A stretch of DNA of 64,000 bases from assembly GCA_036417435.1 (NCBI GenBank), contig CM070904.1, forward strand, positions 18,954,835-19,018,834, in the 5' to 3' direction. Made by a program: the position numbers and the translations under genes. Shown here piece by piece: positions 44,900-56,160 of this stretch (positions are counted from its first letter, which is position 1; every line of letters starts with the position of its first letter). This DNA comes from Inia geoffrensis. Taxonomy: Eukaryota > Chordata > Mammalia > Artiodactyla > Iniidae. The notes below the pieces were generated by a model. That model was given only the letters and a program-made list of their open reading frames with translations. It searched no databases and had not been told where the DNA came from.

Positions 44900-45932
44900 C
44901 ACATGAGTAGTATTTAGTGTACTGCCATGAAATCTGCATAAACTGGAGCTCTCTTCAAAGAAAATACCACATTCTTCTAACCAACTCTTGAGCATTACAA
45001 GGAGGTTTATCTGAATTTGGATTCAGTTCATCAGAGGTCAAATGCATCAAACGTTCAGCTATTGCAGCACATTGAACTGAGTCTCTTATAAATTCCCCGT
45101 TTATCACCGACCACTAGTTCTGGCCATGTCAGTCCTTCATTCTTCTTAATCAAGGAAATCTCCAAGCTATTGTTCTCTTTAATTGTCCATATAGTGCTTT
45201 CATGATCCATAGGTGAATAGAGATTTCCTTCCAGAAACCTCTGACCCTTCAGCACAACGTTGACATGATCAGGCAAAAACTGTATTTGAATGTCTTCCTT
45301 AGTACAGTCTTCTGGAAGCGGTATTGTTACTGTCAAATCATCTTCAGTCTGTTGCCAGTAGTACAGAGGTTCTTTGATTTTCTCTGACATGTCTTCATCC
45401 TTACTTTCTTCAGGCTCTTGACCAACTTGAGCAAATGTAAAGGACTTGTAGGAGACAATCGTTAGACCATTCCCATGGGGCTCAAAAGCGACATAATGGG
45501 GCACTGACTTTCCATGGAGAATATTATGCTTAGTAATTTCATATTTTTTATTATCTTTATTTTTCTTATTAATAATGACCCACTCCAAGGAAACGTAGAA
45601 ACTACTTCCTTCCATATCCGTTTCCTCGTTCTGTGTTCAAAGAAGCAGCATAGTTATCGAATGTTCTTCAGCTTTTAGCAATGAGATACTGTGAATTATG
45701 ATAAAAGGACTGCCAAGATCTTCATTAAACATAATCTCCCATTTTTCAGAAGCACTGTTTCCACGTTCGCCTGTTCCAATGAGATACAATCTTCCAGTTC
45801 CATCTGACAAGGTAACCCAAGTAGATGTGAAATGCATGGATGTGCAAAGGCGATTATCATATGCTGTCAAATCTGCAAGAAGTCGAAAACACCTCTCGTG
45901 GTTTTCCTAAGGCAGTGTCCAGCATCACTGTT

Positions 45933-46228
45933 TATTGGGTTTTGTTTTATTTATTTATTTATTTAGCTGTGTTGGGTCTTCGTTTCCGTGCGAGGGCTTT
46001 CTCCAGCTGCGACGAGCGGGGACCACTCTTCATCGTGGTGCGGGGGCCTCTCACTGTCGTGGCCTCTCTTGTTGCGGAGCACAAGGCTCCAGGTGCGCAG
46101 GCTCAGTAGTTGTGGCTCACGGGCCTAGTTGCTCCGCGGCATGTGAGATCTTCCCAGACCAGGGCTCGAACCCGTGTCCCCTACATTGGCAGGCAGATTC
46201 TTAACCACTGCGCCACCAGGGAAGCCCA
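45933..46228 (-). mobile_element. CHR-like SINE, long type, inside the NUDCD1 retrocopy
   Basis: Splits the coding part between NLTVML and the later DTALGK-like text. The perfect target-site duplication AGCATCACTGTT lies at 45921-45932 and 46229-46240. Confidence 0.95.
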
Positions 46229-46382
46229 AGCATCACTGTTAAATTCATAATTCTTCCAACGTTATCAACATAGTAGACACTGTCTTGATACCATGAATCA
46301 CAGTGTAGGTAATTGTACATTCCAGAAGCATGCATGTGTTCCAGTGTATACTGATCATCTTGAAGTTTTACTTCTGCCACAG

Positions 46383-46518
46383 ACAAGGCTAGGAGCTGTC
46401 ACTGTTCCCACTAGGCAGACCAGAGAAAACTCCTAATTCATAGGCAGAGCACACAGAAAAGTCTTATGTCAGTGGTGAGGAATAATCAGACATAGACTGA
46501 GCATCGCTCCAGGCAAGC
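46383..46518 (-). pseudogene. Extra 136-bp segment at exon 1/2 of the NUDCD1 retrocopy
   Basis: It lies between LELDA and VAEVKL, contiguous in the main NUDCD1 form I recall. Read leftward it starts after GACGCAG and ends before CTGTGGCAG. 136 is not a multiple of three; the frame stops after GLPGAMLSLCLIIPHH. This fits a cassette exon of an N-terminally different isoform. Confidence 0.65.
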
Positions 46519-46747
46519 CTGCGTCAAGCTCCAGCTGGTAACAGGGCAGCGGCTCGAGGGACAGCTTATAACCCTCGAAGCGGGGATCCAACAGAGGTCT
46601 CTTCACCCGCAGGGAGCAATCAGCGGCCACCTCCATCGCCTTCCAGGGTCCTAACGTGAGAATTAATAAAGTTCGTGTTGAAAGGTCCGCTTCACGCGTA
46701 TCACCGTGGCTGGGAGGCGGCATGGTTCCCGTCACTGTCTCCTGTAC

Positions 46748-47189
46748 TTTTAAAATTAGATTCAAAAAAGAAATTAGATTCAGAAAAACCTGAAGAACCA
46801 TTGCAATTACTGCCAAAATGTTTCAGAGGGCATTAGGTTAATGCCTCCTCTCCTAGGAGAGGAATGGAAAGGAAGATAGATGCTCATCACCAGAGGTACG
46901 ACTCTATTTGTTATGAGGATTTGTAGGGGCAGCACTTTGTTATTGGGTATTTGTTTTGAAACTGGAATTATATTTGTTGAATATTAATCATAAGCAGGGA
47001 AATACATCTTCCTGAATGTAAGAAAATACATTAGCTAATTTGGGCCATAAATGTAAAAATTGCCCTTAGCATGTAATCATAGGAATACTAACTTTATGGT
47101 ACATTGTTTTTCTTTGATAAAGTTTTGGTGTAAAACCTGTTGGATTTAGCAAGGGATGAAGGTCAAGACCTGGTCATTTTTGCAGATAA

Positions 47190-47190
<1 letters not shown>
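46748..47190. other. Low-copy sequence, no gene seen
   Basis: AT-rich flank of the NUDCD1 retrocopy. Confidence 0.5.

Positions 47191-47233
<43 letters not shown>
47191..47233 (+). repeat. (AC)n microsatellite
   Basis: About 21 perfect AC units. Confidence 0.97.
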
Positions 47234-47237
<4 letters not shown>

Positions 47238-48932
47238 TGCACACAAGTTCATTAAACTTTGACCTATATTTCATTCAGCAGTAATGTTTGCTATTAGAAA
47301 TAATTCTACTTGCATCTTAATTTTGCTTACTCAATGAATATGTTAAGTGTTTCATAAAGTCTACCTTTAAAAACATCATAAATATACTAAACAGCAGTTC
47401 TTTAGTTGAAAGTGCTAATTTAATTAAACAAATACTTGTGTGGATTCCTACTATTTGCAAAGCTTCATTGAATATATTATGAATAAGATAATCTTTAATC
47501 TCAAGGAACTTATGATATTTTGAGGGGACATGATAAGAAAAGTATCAAAAAAAAACCAAAAAAAAAAAAAAAAACAGGTTATAGTAGTCGCCATTATATA
47601 GGGTTGAAAGGAGGCCCATCAAGGGATGAGGAAAGGCTTTACACAGAAAGTGGCACTTGAGATGGACTTTGAAGATTGAAGTCAGATTTTGAGAGGTAGG
47701 TTCGTAGGCAGGAGATAACAAATGGCTGCATAGAATTGGAGTAATTTGTGAATGAGGAAAAGCAAGTCATCCAGTTTGGCAGGAGTTTAGATGGAGTAAG
47801 TATTAGAGAGTAATGGGAAATAGAGTTAGGAATGCGGCCTGTAAAGTATTTGTATCAGTCAGCTTAGGCAAAGCAGTAGTAACAAAGGACTCCAAATCAC
47901 AGCGATGCAATAAGCTTATTTTTCACTTATATCAGGTTTCCATTATGGGTTGCCTGTAGCTCTGCTCCTTGCATCTTTGTTCTGGGCCCCGGCTGAAGAA
48001 ACAGCCCCTATGTGGAGGGTATCAGTTCTCGCTGAGGGAGCTCTGCAGTAGTTCTCCCAGTGCCTGCTTGAAAGACGCATGTGTTACTTCTCACGTTGAT
48101 TGGACAAAGCGCCTCATACGGCCAAATCTGCCATCACTAGGGTAGGGATATATAACCCTCTTACAGGAAGGGACAGGAAGTAGATATTTTGAACAATTTA
48201 CCAAAAGGCTTGAAAGCCAAGAATGGGTCATTTGCAATTAATTCTTTAAATGGTTAGGTGTGGCAAGTTTCTGGATAAGAGTGTATGGTTTGGTAAAAAA
48301 AAAAAAAAAGATGGTTTTTATATTGCGTGTGCATTTGTGTGTGAGGGGGTGTGTGTGTGAACACATAAGAATTCTCTGGGGTACTTGCTTGTTATAAATG
48401 TAGGCTCCAGGATTCTAGAAGGTTGGATTCAGGGGCCCAGGAATCTGCATTTTAAGCAAGCAGTCTGGGAATAGTATGTAGATGGTCCACAGACCTCCTT
48501 GTAAGAAACCCTGGATTGAGGAATGAGTGGGGAGTGGCCAAGTGCAGATAAGGTGGGGCAGTGAGTGAGGGGATGGCAGGTTGTTGGTGGGTGCGAGGCT
48601 GCCGTGCCCTGGGGGCACATGGTATGTGGCCAGTACAGAGGCAGACAGACACACTGAAAGAGGAGAACAGGTAGAACTAGAAGTACCCAAGAGGAAACAG
48701 CCAGGGAAGAGTAGTGAAAGAAGCAAATCTCTTTAGGAGGTGAGATTTCAAGGGATCTTGCTCTTCACTGAGAAGTAGGAGGCAAGCCTATCTGATGCAA
48801 GAAAGAGTTGAGAGCTAGAGGAGAGCAGAGGTAATAATCAGCAAGTCGCAGGAGATGCCCTGTTTTTAGAGCAGCTACTGAAGAAAAAACTGTTGACTAA
48901 AACACAGCACGTAAATTTGTTTTTGCATGTGG
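47234..48932. other. Low-copy sequence, no firm gene
   Basis: It holds an A-rich run at 47.55 kb and a block at 47.86-48.15 kb ('tcagcttaggcaaagcagta' ...) whose wording recalls an old mammalian interspersed repeat that I cannot name. The Pro/Ser-rich - strand frames at 48.4-48.7 kb look like composition artefacts. Confidence 0.4.
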
Positions 48933-48951
48933 CCAGCAGGGGGCGCTATGG
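48933..48951 (+). promoter_or_regulatory. CTCF-binding motif
   Basis: CCAGCAGGGGGCGCTATGG matches the core CTCF consensus (CCASYAGRKGGCRS) at essentially every key position, with the GGGGGCGC core intact. It lies in low-copy sequence between the NUDCD1 retrocopy and the L1 fragments. Motif orientation is +. Occupancy cannot be told from sequence. Confidence 0.75.
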
Positions 48952-49200
48952 TAGCACATGTGCTGATAACTGGGCTCAGCTTCCTAGGCCCAGCAATGCC
49001 AGCTCTTACTGAATAGGATTCTTAACTTACAGTGCAGCATTTGGGGAGCTTCATTTATTACTTTTACAGCTGTGAACCTTCATAAAAAGAACTTTTAAGG
49101 TTTCTCTTTAATTATTAAGGCATCTAGTGTTGGGGTTTTTTTTTTTTTCTGAGCTGCCAATTCCTACAGGCAAAAAGAAATTAATTCTGTAGAGTTTAAG
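48952..49200. other. Low-copy sequence beside the CTCF motif
   Basis: No gene or repeat recognised. Confidence 0.5.
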
Positions 49201-49680
49201 GGCATTATTACCCATTTATTGACTTCACTTGAGGCATAGAGTGGAGATTAGAAGAGGAGAAAAGACAAAGGAAAAAGAAAAGCGCATTCGTAGCATCACT
49301 CCTAGAAGGGGAATCTCTGGATCACAGGATATGGGCTTTGTACTTTTTGTTAGATGCTATCTGATTGCCTTCCAGGGACTGTGGCAATTTATTTTTTCAC
49401 CAATAATGCAAGGATCTTATTACTATCTGTGAAAACCCACTGTATGCGTAAGCTTTTTAGTATTTGCCACTCTGACAGAGGAACTATGGGTAGTTTTAAC
49501 TTGCATTTTTCTCCTGTGGGAGGAGAGACACTTTTTCACATCTAAATCTTATTTTTACATTTTTTTAATGCACTGTGTTTTCATGTCCTTTCCCCAGTAT
49601 ATTACTGGCCTTCCACTTACTGATTTGTAGAAGCCCTTTATGAGGTCAGTCAAAAGATTTAGTCGACAATAGAATAAATA
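49200..49680 (-). mobile_element. Old L1 fragment
   Basis: 'atcactcctagaaggggaat', 'tgccttccagggactgtggc' and 'ttttcaccaataatgcaagg' follow the antisense L1 ORF2/3'UTR pattern. Confidence 0.6.
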
Positions 49681-49794
49681 AATTGTGCTATTCCATAGAT
49701 GAATGATGAATGGCTTTCAAAGCATTCCCTGCCCCTATCTGCTCACTTGGTTCAGTAATCACATAACTTGTTGACCCGTCTCTAAAACTACTGT

Positions 49795-49899
49795 GGGTTT
49801 TTTTTTTGTTTGTTTTTTTAAATTTTTGGCCATGTTGTGCAGCCAGGCCCTCGGCAGTGAAAGCATGGAGCACTAACCATTGGACCACCAGGGAATTCC
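49795..49899 (-). mobile_element. Short tRNA-derived SINE
   Basis: Body 'ttttggccatgttgtgcagc' to 'gaccaccagggaattccc'. The perfect target-site duplication CTAAAACTACTGT lies at 49782-49794 and 49900-49912. Confidence 0.92.
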
Positions 49900-49912
49900 C
49901 TAAAACTACTGT

Positions 49913-50279
49913 TTTAAAGCACCTTTGCGTAGTCTGTAGAATTATTTTCCTAAAAAGTGCCCCCATTTATTTCATTTTATAGTTCATTTCAATATGGAGA
50001 AAAGCCAAGAGTTAAATGATGACGAATCAGGTGTAAGTGGTGGTTAGCACATTTTTACTGGTTGACAATTACCAAATGTCAGGTGGTGCTCTCAGATCCC
50101 AGTGCTTCAAATGGAGCATTTTCAGGGAATGTCCTGGATGTGCTGGGCCGGTGATGACTGTCAAGATCAATAGGCTCAAGTGAGGATAATCATGAAAACC
50201 TGACCTTTGATATCCCACCACTGTCAGGCAACCAGATTCCTTAGTAATTAGATGACGTTTGTTTGGTAGCAGCTTGAGA
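49913..50279. other. Low-copy sequence, no gene seen
   Basis: Nothing recognised. Confidence 0.45.
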
Positions 50280-51835
50280 TATAATTCATATACCACCCAA
50301 TTCACCCATTTGAAGTACACAATTCAATGGTTTTTATTTAATTCACAGAGTTGTGCAACCATCACCACGGTCAATTTCAGAATTCTTCATCCACCTCTTT
50401 GCTGTTGCTTCCCACTCCCCCGACCTCCCCAGCCCTAAGCCATCACTAATCTACTTTTTTTGTTTTTGTGGTACGCGGGCCTCTCACTGTTGTGGCGCCT
50501 CCCGGCGCGGAGCACAGGCTCCGGACGCGCAGGCTCAGTGGCCATGGCTCACGGGCCCAGCCGCTCCGCGGCATGTGGGATCCTCCCGGACCGGGGCACG
50601 AACCCGTGTCCCCCGCATCGGCAGGCGGACTCTCAACCACTGCGCCACCAGGGAAGCCCACTAATCTACTTTTTATCTCTGTATGTTTGCCTATTCAGGA
50701 CATTTCATATAAATGGAATCATATAATATGTGGTAGTTTGTGACTGGCTTCTTTCACTTAATACCATGTTTTCAAGATTCATCCATGTTCCAGTGTGTAT
50801 CTGTACTTCTTTCCTTTCTATGGCCAAATGACATTCCATTGTATACATACACTACATTGTGTTTATCCATTCAGCATTTGATGGACGTTTGGGTGGTTTC
50901 CACCTTTTGGTTATTATGGATAATACTACTATGAATATTTGCGCATAAGTTTTTGTGTGGACATATGTTTTCATTTCTCTTGGGTATAGACGTGGAAGTA
51001 GAATTGTTGGGTCAAATGGTAACTTGAGGACTGTTTTCTAGAGTGGCTGCACCATTTTACATTTTGACCAGCAATGTACAAGTGTTCCAATTTCTCCACA
51101 TTCTCAATACCACGTGTTTTTCTTTCTTTTTATTTTCCATTATAGTCATACTGGTAGTTTGAACTGGTATCTCATTGTGTTTTTTTTTGTTTGCTTGTTT
51201 GTTTTGTTTTTAGGGTCTATGTTTTAATTTTTTTAAATTGTGTCAAAATATGCATAACATAAAATTTACCCTTGGAACCATTTTCAGTGTACAGTTCATG
51301 GGCATAAAGTATATTCAATTATTGTGCATTATTGTGGCTTTGATTTGCATTTCCCTGATGACTGATGATGTTGAGCATCTTTCCCTGTGCTTGTTGGCCA
51401 TTTGTATATCTTCTTTAGAGAAATGTCTATGCAAGTTCTTTACTTACTTTTTAATTGTGTTATTTGTGGTGTTGAATTGTAACTGTTCTTTATATAGCCT
51501 GGATAATGGATCTTTATCAGATAAGTGGTTCGCAAATATTGTCTCCCATTCGGTAGGTTTTCTTTTCACTTTTTGGGTAGTTTTCTCTGATGCAGAGAAG
51601 TTTTAAATTTTGATGAAGTTCAGTTGATCTGTTTTTTCTTTTGTGGCTTCTGTTTCTGGTATCATATTTAGGAATCCACTGCCAAATATAACAGCATGAA
51701 GATTTACCCATGTGTTCTTCTAAGAGTTCTATAGTTCGGCTCTTACATTCAGGTCTTTGTTCCATTTTGAGTTAATTTTTTTTTTTATAGTGTGAGGTAA
51801 GGGCACATCCTTTTTTAAAATTCCATGTTATATGT
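50280..51835 (-). mobile_element. Old L1 (3'UTR and ORF2 end), split by a SINE
   Basis: Antisense text 'gttgtgcaaccatcaccacg', 'aaattgtgt'-type 3'UTR, then 'ccattgtatacatacactac', 'ggttattatggataatacta', 'ctttatcagataagtggttc' and 'tctttgttccattttgagtt'. The SINE at 50459-50658 divides it. A second, partly repeated 3'UTR start near 51.24 kb hints at two overlapping L1 copies. Confidence 0.8.
50459..50658 (-). mobile_element. CHR-like SINE, ~210-bp type
   Basis: The perfect 15-bp target-site duplication CACTAATCTACTTTT lies at 50444-50458 and 50659-50673. CpGs are well kept ('tccggacgcgcaggct', 'cggaccggggcacg'), so it is likely one of the younger copies. Confidence 0.95.
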
Positions 51836-52119
51836 TAAAGAAATAAGGCAATTCCTATGAAAAACAATTTGGCAAAATATTTATTACAGATGTATATCCC
51901 TCCCAGTTCTACTTCTAGGACTTTATCCTACAGAAACACCCTAAGGATGTATGTATAAGGTTATTCATTGACCCTTTTTTAAAAACTGCGAAGCACTGTG
52001 AATAACCCAAATAACCAGTTGAGACTTGAATAAATTGTGGAACAAATGGAATACTACAAGGCCATGAAAAAGAATGAAGGAATGCTCTTTATGTGCCAAT
52101 GTACAAGGCTCTCCAAAAA
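51836..52119 (+). mobile_element. L1 ORF2 end fragment, sense strand
   Basis: 'ctacttctaggactttatcc', 'gtgaataacccaaataacca' and 'ggaatactacaaggccatga' are sense-strand L1 ORF2/3'UTR text, opposite to the L1 just before it. It continues past the SINE at 52455-52590 ('agaacagaatattttttgtg'). Confidence 0.75.
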
Positions 52120-52130
52120 ATATTATTCAT

Positions 52131-52443
52131 CGGGGCTTCCCTGGTGGTGCAGTGGTTGAGAATCTGCCTGCTAATGCAGGGGACATAGGTTCAAGCCCTG
52201 GCCTGGGAGGATCCCACATGCCGCGGAGCAGCTAGGCCCACGAGCCACAACTACTGAGCCTGCGCGTCTGGAGCCTGTGCTCCGCAACAAGCGAGGCCGT
52301 GATAGTGAGAGGCCTGCACACCGCGATGAAGAGTGGCCCCTGCTTGCCACAACTAGAGAAAGCCCTCGCACAGAAATGAAGACCCAACACAGCATAAATA
52401 AATAAATAAACTCCTACCCCCAACATCTTCTTTAAAAATATAT
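52131..52443 (+). mobile_element. CHR-like SINE, long type, with extra 3' tail
   Basis: It begins 'ggggcttccctggtggtgca' and reaches a CATAAATAAATAAATAAA tail at about 52410. About 33 bp of other sequence (52411-52443) follow before the second copy of the target duplication ATATTATTCAT (52120-52130 and 52444-52454). The tail looks like transduced flanking sequence. Confidence 0.9.
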
Positions 52444-52599
52444 ATATTATTCATTGAGAAAAAACAAGGTTTAGAACAGAATATTTTTTGTGTGTGAAAA
52501 ATTGGAATAAATATCTATGTGCGTATTCCTAACATACATAGAAAGAAACTCTAAGTTTTCATAAAAATCAAGAACAGTAGATTCCTTCAGTGAAGGTGG

Positions 52600-54100
52600 A
52601 CATTAGATGCATAGGCAAGTGAGGGAGACATTCCTGCCTATGCTGAATGAGGTTAAAGTTGTGGTCTGTGGCAGTGAAACAAAGCAGCAAACTGGTCCCC
52701 AGGATGCTGAACTAATGACCTTGACCTCATTCACACAGTAATGAGCCAACATCACACGGAAGGATTCCAAAGGGAGAAGCTCTTTTAGAACTTCTGTCAC
52801 TGAAAGAACACAAACATGTATGAATACACAGCATCATTGTTTTACAAGTAAGGACCTTAGGCTAAACTCCGTTCTCTAGGCAATGGGTGGTGGGTGCCCT
52901 TGAAAAGCATAACCCTCCCTACCACAATCGTATCTGTCCTTTAGCCTGGAGAAATCAAACAGAGATGAAAACCTCACCATTGGTGTTCCACCCAGGTGAC
53001 TCTAATGACAATTTTGGAGAGCTTGCTCTTGTCTTTAAGCATTTCTAAAATTGTCTCTTGGCGTTTCTTTCTCAACTCGTTGAAAAACATTTGCGGTCGT
53101 ATTCTGTTTTTGCTGAAAGAGTGCTCTCCTCTTCGATGTGAAATTCTCCATTGAAAATACATTTCCCCTTTCTAACTCTGTGGTTAGCACTGCAACAGGG
53201 GCAAAACTGGTCTCAGACACACGAACTTGAGGCAGGAAACCCCAAAACACACAATGGTGCCCATGTGCCTTTTAACTCTTTTGACGTGTAGTAGACCAGA
53301 TGACCTGTGCTCTCCTGTGATTGTGAGGGATTCTGAAAACTGGATTGGCATTCCGGGAACCAATGTCATACATGGCAAAAGTTGGAGGTGCACCGTGTGA
53401 AGAAGGCGTGAGCCAAATTCCTTCTGCTTTTATTCTCCTTTGAGTATGAACCAAAAATATCAACTTCTTAAGTGGGAAACCATGAAGGATCACAGCCCTC
53501 AGAGAAGTGGTTGGGGAAGAGGGGGCATATCATATAATAAAATCAAACTTGAGAAAGCAAAATCTCTTTATTATAATAAATATAATAAAATACCACGCAG
53601 TCCTTTTCTAGCTCTGGATAAAGATACATCTTCAAAGAGACAAACTCCGGAATAAATCTGAGTCATCGCAGAAGCTCTCAACAAATGAATGGCTTCTTTA
53701 AAAGACCTGGGACGAGTGAGCCTACTTGTAACCAGCTGAGAGGAAAGCTGTCTAGCTAAGCAGGAAGACACCCACATTTTCATGATGGAAGGTCTGGATA
53801 CTCTCCATCCCCGCTCAGGTGGCAGTGAGGTGAAAGGAGTAGTAGGAGACTTTGAAGTCTTGGATTGCTGCTGCCCAGAATCCCTTTTCGCCTCTAATGG
53901 TGCAGGAGCTGTGAAGGAAAAGGGAGCCCCTGTGAGCCACGCTGGCAGTTGGAAGCTCCATTCTGAAAATCGGGAGAGAGCTCTGGATGGAAGTGAGGCA
54001 TGTAACCCCACCGTGTTGCTCCCATCTTGTGGATGATGTAAGACACCGTAGGCATCCTTTCTACTTCAAGTGGAAGTAGAATCGGACTTTCTACTTTATT
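52600..54100 (-). other. Low-copy block with unassigned - strand frames
   Basis: The - strand holds frames with protein-like text and plausible splice signals: an acceptor TGTTCTTTCAG at 52.8 kb before TEVLKELLPLESFRVML, and a donor-like ATG|GTGAGG near 52.98 kb. Also read: FTSKRRALFQQKQNTTANVF and, at 53.57-54.01 kb, a 146-codon frame (PRSFKEAIHLLRASAMTQIY). The frames shift and stop between pieces. I recognise no family. It could be a decayed gene, a retrocopy, or chance. Confidence 0.3.
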
Positions 54101-54710
54101 GTTTAAAAAACAATACACTTTCATACACTTTCAACAATACACATCATTACACTTTCACATTGGGGTCAATTTTACCAACTGCATTTTACCCTCTGTGTTT
54201 GAAAACTTGGAGGCAATTGAAAATATTTCTTTACCCACCCCCATCTCCATAAATCACTAAAATGTAGCCAGTTTTTTCTCGGTGGTGTTAAGCTTTTCTT
54301 TGCATTTTTACAGAGGACTTAAAAGGAAGATGGAAGGACTCTTGTTTAACCTTCTACTCATTGCTGGCTTTCTCTTATCTTTAATGAGTAAGCCACCAGC
54401 CTCTTTTGAAAAATCTTCAGGGATATGAGCTCACCTCCTCCAAAGAGAAGCCCAATTCATTGTTGGATAGCTCTCTGGTTTAACGCGTTTCCTTGCATTT
54501 CACTGATACTTGCTTCCTTGGTGTTGCCCCACTGAACAAGGCCAATTCCTTTTTCTCATGACGGCCCTTCAGATAGGAAAGATGGTTCTCATCTTATGAA
54601 CACTCTGTGAGCTATTTGCAGCCTGGGCAAGTGGTGCCTTTCCCTGGGATTGTGGCCCCATTTGCCATACTGGTCTTCAAGCTGTCAATCTCACCTGCAA
54701 TTAGTCTTGT
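54101..54710. other. Low-copy sequence, no gene seen
   Basis: Short near-repeats 'caatacactttcatacactt' at 54.11-54.15 kb; otherwise nothing recognised. Confidence 0.45.
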
Positions 54711-54721
54711 ACCTTGTTGCT

Positions 54722-54727
<6 letters not shown>

Positions 54728-54752
<25 letters not shown>

Positions 54753-54944
54753 GCGGTATGCGGGCCTCTCACTGTTGTGGCCTCTCCCGTTGCGGAGCAC
54801 AGGCTCCAGATGCGCAGGCTCAGCGGCCATGGCTCACGGGCCCAGCCGCTCCGCGGCATGTGGGATCTACCCGGACCGGGGCACGAACCTGTGTCCCCTG
54901 CATCGGCAGGCAGACTCTCAACCACTGTGCCACCAGGGAAGTCG
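54728..54944 (-). mobile_element. CHR-like SINE, ~210-bp type
   Basis: A T25 tail and the perfect 17-bp target-site duplication ACCTTGTTGCTAGATTT at 54711-54727 and 54945-54961. Confidence 0.95.
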
Positions 54945-54961
54945 ACCTTGTTGCTAGATTT

Positions 54962-55340
54962 ATCCAAAAGCAGCTTTACCTTTATCAATCACTCGTTGAA
55001 AATCAGCACAAGGTCCCTGTTTTATTAAAACCAATTTGAAGCCAAGGTTTTTTTCCCAACCAGCCTCACGGGTCTATTAAACCCCATGTCTCTATTTCCC
55101 AACAAAGCCATTCTGCTCTGGTGAGGCCAACATGAGCAATGGTTCCCCAATCTACTTTGCCCATCTATGCTTCTGACCTGAGGCTTCCTGGTGGTTCGTT
55201 ATCCAGCAAGCTTTAAGTTGGCTTCTCCCAAATTGTAATTCTGTATGGACTTAAGGTTTTGCCTTTTCCGTAAACCTATCCTAGACAACGCTGGCTTACA
55301 ACGATGGGACATGTATTTTGAGTTCTTTCTCATAGGTGAA
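54962..55340. other. Low-copy sequence, no gene seen
   Basis: Nothing recognised. Confidence 0.45.
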
Positions 55341-55760
55341 CGTCTCAGGTCAGGTCCCCTAGGAAACAAACGCTGAAATGGAGATTTGTGTACAGAGAGT
55401 TTACAGGAGATATTCTCAGACATAACATCTGGGAGGAAATAAGGAAAGCAAGATTGGGTAAAGGGAAACTTTGAACTGTGATGCAGTTATAACAGAGGCT
55501 TTAGCCAAATCATGGGGCACCCTGGAGCTGGGGTGGGTCTTCAGAGTCATCCCCCACCGAGGCACGGGCCAGCCTTTTTATTCTGTCCACACCAGTCACG
55601 GAACGTGAGCTGCCCCAGGAAAAAGCATAAACCAAGCAGGCAGCTTCATTGTTCTACCGAGAACAATTTCTGGGCAGGGACTCTCCTGAGTCCTGAAGAA
55701 ACAACACTCCCTGGAGCTGGGAAATGAGTGCCCCAGCCCTGAGGCAGAATCTAGGTGGCA
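55341..55760. repeat. Unclassified interspersed-repeat-like block
   Basis: 'ggtcccctaggaaacaaacg' then 'gctgaaatggagatttgtgt' parallels the block at 8.3 kb. Probably an old, unnamed mammalian repeat shared by both places. Confidence 0.35.
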
Positions 55761-56160
55761 ATCCATAGCATCTCGGCAATGTACAATTAATAACAACCTA
55801 GCTCACACTCACCTAGATGCACGTGAGTTTAAGGTGATTGCAAAGTACCACCTGGTAAGAACCACTGTTCTAGCTTTTTGGGGGCGGCTCTGTGGGCCAA
55901 GGATTGGGATGTTCTTTACTACTTAACATAGTGCCTATGGAGAGGGGACAGGCGGATATGGGTCATAATAGCTAAAGAGGGTTAAAAAGGGAAAGGCCAT
56001 TAATATTGTATGCAGTTTGGATGTAGGTTTCGCCTTAGATATTAGGAAATTCCTACAATTTGATTGTAAGAAAAAAAATGTTTGAATATAATCCAATTGA
56101 TCCCAGGCTTTGGGGAGTTGATTCGTTTAATTTTATTGGTAGTATTACTGTGTATAGTCT
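55761..56160. other. Low-copy sequence, no gene seen
   Basis: Nothing recognised. Confidence 0.45.

Larger units (their letters stand above)
43721..46735 (-). pseudogene. NUDCD1P: NUDCD1 processed pseudogene (retrocopy)
   Basis: Without introns, reading leftward: an ATG at 46634-46636 gives MEVAADCSLRVKRPLLDPRF; later come [35 protein letters not shown], the CS (p23-like) domain (EPLYYWQQTEDDLTV, ISLIKKNEGLTWPELVVGDK), [20 protein letters not shown] and the C-terminus FLIKVNTEN with stop at 44314. This follows NUDCD1 (CML66), a NudC-domain protein of 583 residues in human, from memory. Poly(A): T9 at 43721-43729 with AATAAA at 44002-44007; target duplication TGTCTCCTRTAC at 43709-43720 and 46736-46747. 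Stops (e.g. after GYVQA) and shifts disable it. Two SINEs interrupt it, and two extra segments (46383-46518, 44771-44899) appear to lie at exon junctions. Confidence 0.93.

Noticed and set aside
44594..45615. Long - strand frames taken as a working NUDCD1 gene
   Set aside because: No introns, stops and frameshifts, poly(A) tail, target duplication and a SINE in the coding part show a processed pseudogene.
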